Shown here: positions 61,585-64,000 of the stretch, in pieces | Layout of the letters: each line of letters begins with the position of its first letter | Position numbering within the stretch: the first letter of the stretch is position 1 | Assembly (NCBI GenBank): GCA_009908855.1 | Contig: JAAAOM010000030.1 | Location: 1-64,000 of the forward strand | Source: Bacteroidota bacterium | Lineage (GTDB): Bacteria > Bacteroidota > Bacteroidia > Bacteroidales > JAAAOM01 | Reading direction: 5' to 3' | DNA length: 64,000 bases | Notes under the pieces: generated by a model | Databases searched by the model: none | Told to the model about the DNA's origin: nothing | Seen by the model: only the letters and a program-made list of their open reading frames with translations | Position numbers and translations under genes: made by a program

Positions 61585-62130
61585 ATGAAAATGGCGCCAG
61601 GAGTTTTTTGGGGAATTATATTAATCATAATCGGCGCAAGTGTAATAATACGAGTTGTATTTAACATTCACTTACCTGTTTTCAGGGTTGTAATTGCACT
61701 GGTTTTTATATTAATTGGTATTCGCATTCTTATCGGGCCGCGGGTTACCAGGATTCATGATCATCATTTTAAACAGGAAAGCGAAGATGTAATTTTTAAT
61801 GAACGCGATTATCATACTATTGATAAAAAAGAATATTCAGTTGTATTTGGAAAGGCTACTTATGATTTACGGGATATAAAACCCGATGGAAACCAGCCAG
61901 GGCAAATTAATTTCAATGTCGTTTTTGGTGGAGCAATCATACGTTTAAATCCTGATATACCTGTTAAAATAAAGACAGACGCAGTGTTTAGCGGTGTTAA
62001 AATGCCGGACAACAGCAGTGCGGTCTTCGGAACTTCCATCTTTACAAATCCCGTTTTTCGGGAGGACGAACCATACTTGTACATCAAGGTAGATGCCGTA
62101 TTCAGTGGTGTGGAATTCTCACGTTACTAA
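61585..62130 (+). CDS. LiaF-like membrane protein with C-terminal beta-helix domain
   Basis: A 181-residue inner-membrane protein: two N-terminal helices (about 5-25 and 30-50), then a soluble beta-rich half of three similar turns (YSVVFGKATYDL, INFNVVFGGAIIRL, VKIKTDAVFSGVKM). That pattern matches the DUF5668 plus LiaF C-terminal family. LiaF in Firmicutes restrains a cell-envelope stress kinase; in Bacteroidota the partner is unknown and none is adjacent. The starting methionine is ATG 61585. The TPR protein gene follows 28 bp after its stop. Confidence 0.8.
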   Translation: MKMAPGVFWGIILIIIGASVIIRVVFNIHLPVFRVVIALVFILIGIRILIGPRVTRIHDHHFKQESEDVIFNERDYHTIDKKEYSVVFGKATYDLRDIKPDGNQPGQINFNVVFGGAIIRLNPDIPVKIKTDAVFSGVKMPDNSSAVFGTSIFTNPVFREDEPYLYIKVDAVFSGVEFSRY

Positions 62131-62158
62131 TTTATCCTGATTATACGAAATGATAATT

Positions 62159-64000
62159 ATGAACAGAAAGATCACTTCTTTTTTGATCATTGTTTTAACT
62201 ACCCTGTTATCATCGTATAATTTTGCACAGGAAAGCAACCATCAAAACTTCACTCACAAAACCGATTCAATACTTATCGGGTTAACATGGCATATTGAAA
62301 ATGAACATCTTGATTCCGTTCTCAGGATATTAGATACCCATGGCCAATTGATAGATGCTGTTTCCGACGAATACCATCGCGCGCTTAAAAGCTACATCAG
62401 ACATGATTATCAACAGGTTATAAGTCAAACTGAGTTGATGAATAAACACCCTGCAAGACTTTATCTTGCATTATTAAAAGCCCGTTCTTATGCGATACTG
62501 GATGATGAAATAGCATCGGATGAAATACTTATCCGCATAAAAGATCAGGCACTCAATCATTCCAGTGAATTACTGCGGCTTATTTTTATCGCAAATTTGG
62601 TTAATCCGGGAAATCATGAAAAAACCTGGATAGACACTTCAATAATTCAAGAGATACACGCATTAAAATTCTCAAACACCATTCATGAATTGTACAAAAA
62701 CTTTTGTGCAGGCATGTATTATCATAATTTCATGGTTCCCGACTCAGCTTTACATTATTATTATAAGGCTCGTAATGGCATTTCAGCCTATCCTGCGTAT
62801 TATTATTTCCGGCATCAGCTAAACCAGAAAATGGGTGATAGTTATTATTGGAATTTTGATGCATCTAATTCAGTGTATCATTTTCAGGTATCCCTTAAAA
62901 CACTTCTACAGCAATTGCCATATTTAAAATACGATCTTTTTTATAACTATGAATCCCTGGCCTTTATTCTCCGGAAAGATGATTTTGAAACAGCTTCGGA
63001 ATATCAGCAAAAGGCGCTCAATCTCATCAGCGACGAACCGGAATACAAAATTCAGGCATTGAAAAATATGACTCAGATTTATTATCATCATCAAAAGCAT
63101 AAAGAAGCCGAACAAGTATTGATGCAAGTTGAAGACCTGGCAGATCAGTTATATAAAGGCAGTCATCCAAATTACATTGATATCTATCAACGATTTTTCA
63201 GGCATTATTACTTCGAGCATGACAATATATTTAAGGCACTCAGTTACCTGGAATTGCTTATTGAGGCGTATGAAAAATACCCTGAAAGAATTGACAATTA
63301 TTATTATTACTGCAAAGGTATACTTCACTTCGAAACCGGAACCTACCGGCAGGCACTTGAAATTTTCAGAGAAGGGTTGGCGAATGAAATGAATGAAAAG
63401 GAATATAAATCTCCTTACGATGTACCTGATGTTTTGATCCCAAACAGGGATATGTATCTATACCAAACAAGGTATACCGAATATCTTGCATATACATTCT
63501 ATTTGTATTACCAGCAGGAAACCAAAGATTTAAAGGATCTGAAAGCAAGTTATGCATACTACAATCTATTGGCTAATTATTATATGAATCTGAGAGAAAA
63601 AAAACCTGAATTTCAAATTCGGTTAATGATTGACAGATTGGCCGAACGTCGTATCATATTGGATAATATTGAAGTTGCACTTGAAATTTATGAGAAAACA
63701 CAGAATTATAAATACCTGGAGGATTTTTTTGAATATATGGAAAAAAGCAGGGACCTGGTTCTTACCAATACGATTTATGCCAGGGAATTAAAGAAATCTA
63801 AAAATGTACCGGATTCTCTGCTACAAAAAGAAAAGGAAATTATCATGAAGCTGGAATTAATCCGCTCTGATTTGACCATAAGGCATAGCGATTTAAAGAT
63901 CGAAACCGATAAAGATCAATTTGAAAGGCTGGTTCAGGAACATGAAAATATCAAGAAAAGTATCAATAAGTATTTTGCCGATTCCAAACCAAAAAAGAAA
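62159..64000 (+). CDS. secreted TPR protein, probably CHAT family, 3' end cut by window
   Basis: At least 614 residues of a protein that continues past the window. Residues 1-24 form a signal peptide (MNRKITSFLIIVLTTLLSSY, cut near AQ). The rest is helical repeats of about 34-40 residues with TPR-like Tyr, Ala and Leu spacing, such as FLKTLLQQL-like and RQALEIFREGLANE. From about residue 520 a coiled coil begins with YMEKSRDLVLTNTI and PDSLLQKEKEI, which in related proteins directly precedes a CHAT caspase-like domain. That domain would be outside the window, so the protease call is inference. The start may instead be ATG 62150. Confidence 0.75.
   Translation, partial: MNRKITSFLIIVLTTLLSSYNFAQESNHQNFTHKTDSILIGLTWHIENEHLDSVLRILDTHGQLIDAVSDEYHRALKSYIRHDYQQVISQTELMNKHPARLYLALLKARSYAILDDEIASDEILIRIKDQALNHSSELLRLIFIANLVNPGNHEKTWIDTSIIQEIHALKFSNTIHELYKNFCAGMYYHNFMVPDSALHYYYKARNGISAYPAYYYFRHQLNQKMGDSYYWNFDASNSVYHFQVSLKTLLQQLPYLKYDLFYNYESLAFILRKDDFETASEYQQKALNLISDEPEYKIQALKNMTQIYYHHQKHKEAEQVLMQVEDLADQLYKGSHPNYIDIYQRFFRHYYFEHDNIFKALSYLELLIEAYEKYPERIDNYYYYCKGILHFETGTYRQALEIFREGLANEMNEKEYKSPYDVPDVLIPNRDMYLYQTRYTEYLAYTFYLYYQQETKDLKDLKASYAYYNLLANYYMNLREKKPEFQIRLMIDRLAERRIILDNIEVALEIYEKTQNYKYLEDFFEYMEKSRDLVLTNTIYARELKKSKNVPDSLLQKEKEIIMKLELIRSDLTIRHSDLKIETDKDQFERLVQEHENIKKSINKYFADSKPKKK

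Overview
The window reads as chromosomal DNA of a member of the Bacteroidota, probably a salt-tolerant marine or haloalkaline relative of the Marinilabiliales (the order is inference). The evidence is a PorQ-type secretion protein, a short group-1 sigma factor of the Bacteroidota RpoD type, a TonB receptor with an N-terminal carboxypeptidase-like domain, the purH-mreBCD-mrdA-rodA gene order, recurrent TAnnTTTG -10-like boxes, and near absence of Shine-Dalgarno sequences. A BCCT betaine-type transporter and a membrane pyrophosphatase fit osmotic or energy-limited life. I saw no rRNA, tRNA, CRISPR array, phage or insertion sequence.

Layout. 1-7.5 kb: a truncated HTH regulator, a GNAT-nitrilase fusion paired with an uncharacterised 468-residue protein, a universal stress protein behind a BCCT transporter, and a HAD phosphatase. 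8-11 kb: a small His-rich membrane protein and a TonB receptor whose plug carries a Cys-x-Cys-x-x-Cys motif, separated by a 7-1-7 palindrome; this looks like a metal-uptake locus. 11.3-12.4 kb: a dodecin and an ACP phosphodiesterase. 12.4-19.6 kb: the cell-shape operon, in which mrdA (PBP2) carries an in-frame TAG. 19.7-24.1 kb: mgtE, rsmA, a frameshifted flippase-like gene and a C-S lyase. 24.2-29.7 kb: an orphan HAMP-GAF sensor, a Cys-rich protein, an acidic lipoprotein, rpoD and a YkgJ-type protein. 29.7-34.3 kb: lipid kinase, LpxH-like phosphoesterase and GT28-like glycosyltransferase, then an outer-membrane protein and porQ. 34.3-39.2 kb: a nuclease-fold membrane protein, two rhomboids, mutL and a small membrane protein. 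39.4-46.9 kb: RicT-like, RidA-like, gmhA, a ComM-like ATPase, hppA and an orphan aerolysin-like protein. 47-56.7 kb: a GT39-type membrane protein, the pyruvate dehydrogenase operon aceE-aceF-lpdA, a methyltransferase and lipA, whose product makes the lipoyl group the complex needs. 56.7-61.5 kb: an AT-rich gap, then a sodium/solute symporter, a small membrane protein and a GH94 phosphorylase, likely a disaccharide-use cassette. The right edge holds a LiaF-like protein and a truncated TPR protein of CHAT-family appearance.

The strongest items for a second look are the stop codon inside mrdA, the frameshift in the flippase-like gene, the aerolysin-like protein with no signal peptide behind two mutually exclusive hairpins, the 7-1-7 palindrome ahead of the Cys-motif TonB receptor, the palindromic promoter of the ACP phosphodiesterase gene, and the GNAT-nitrilase/468-residue pair.
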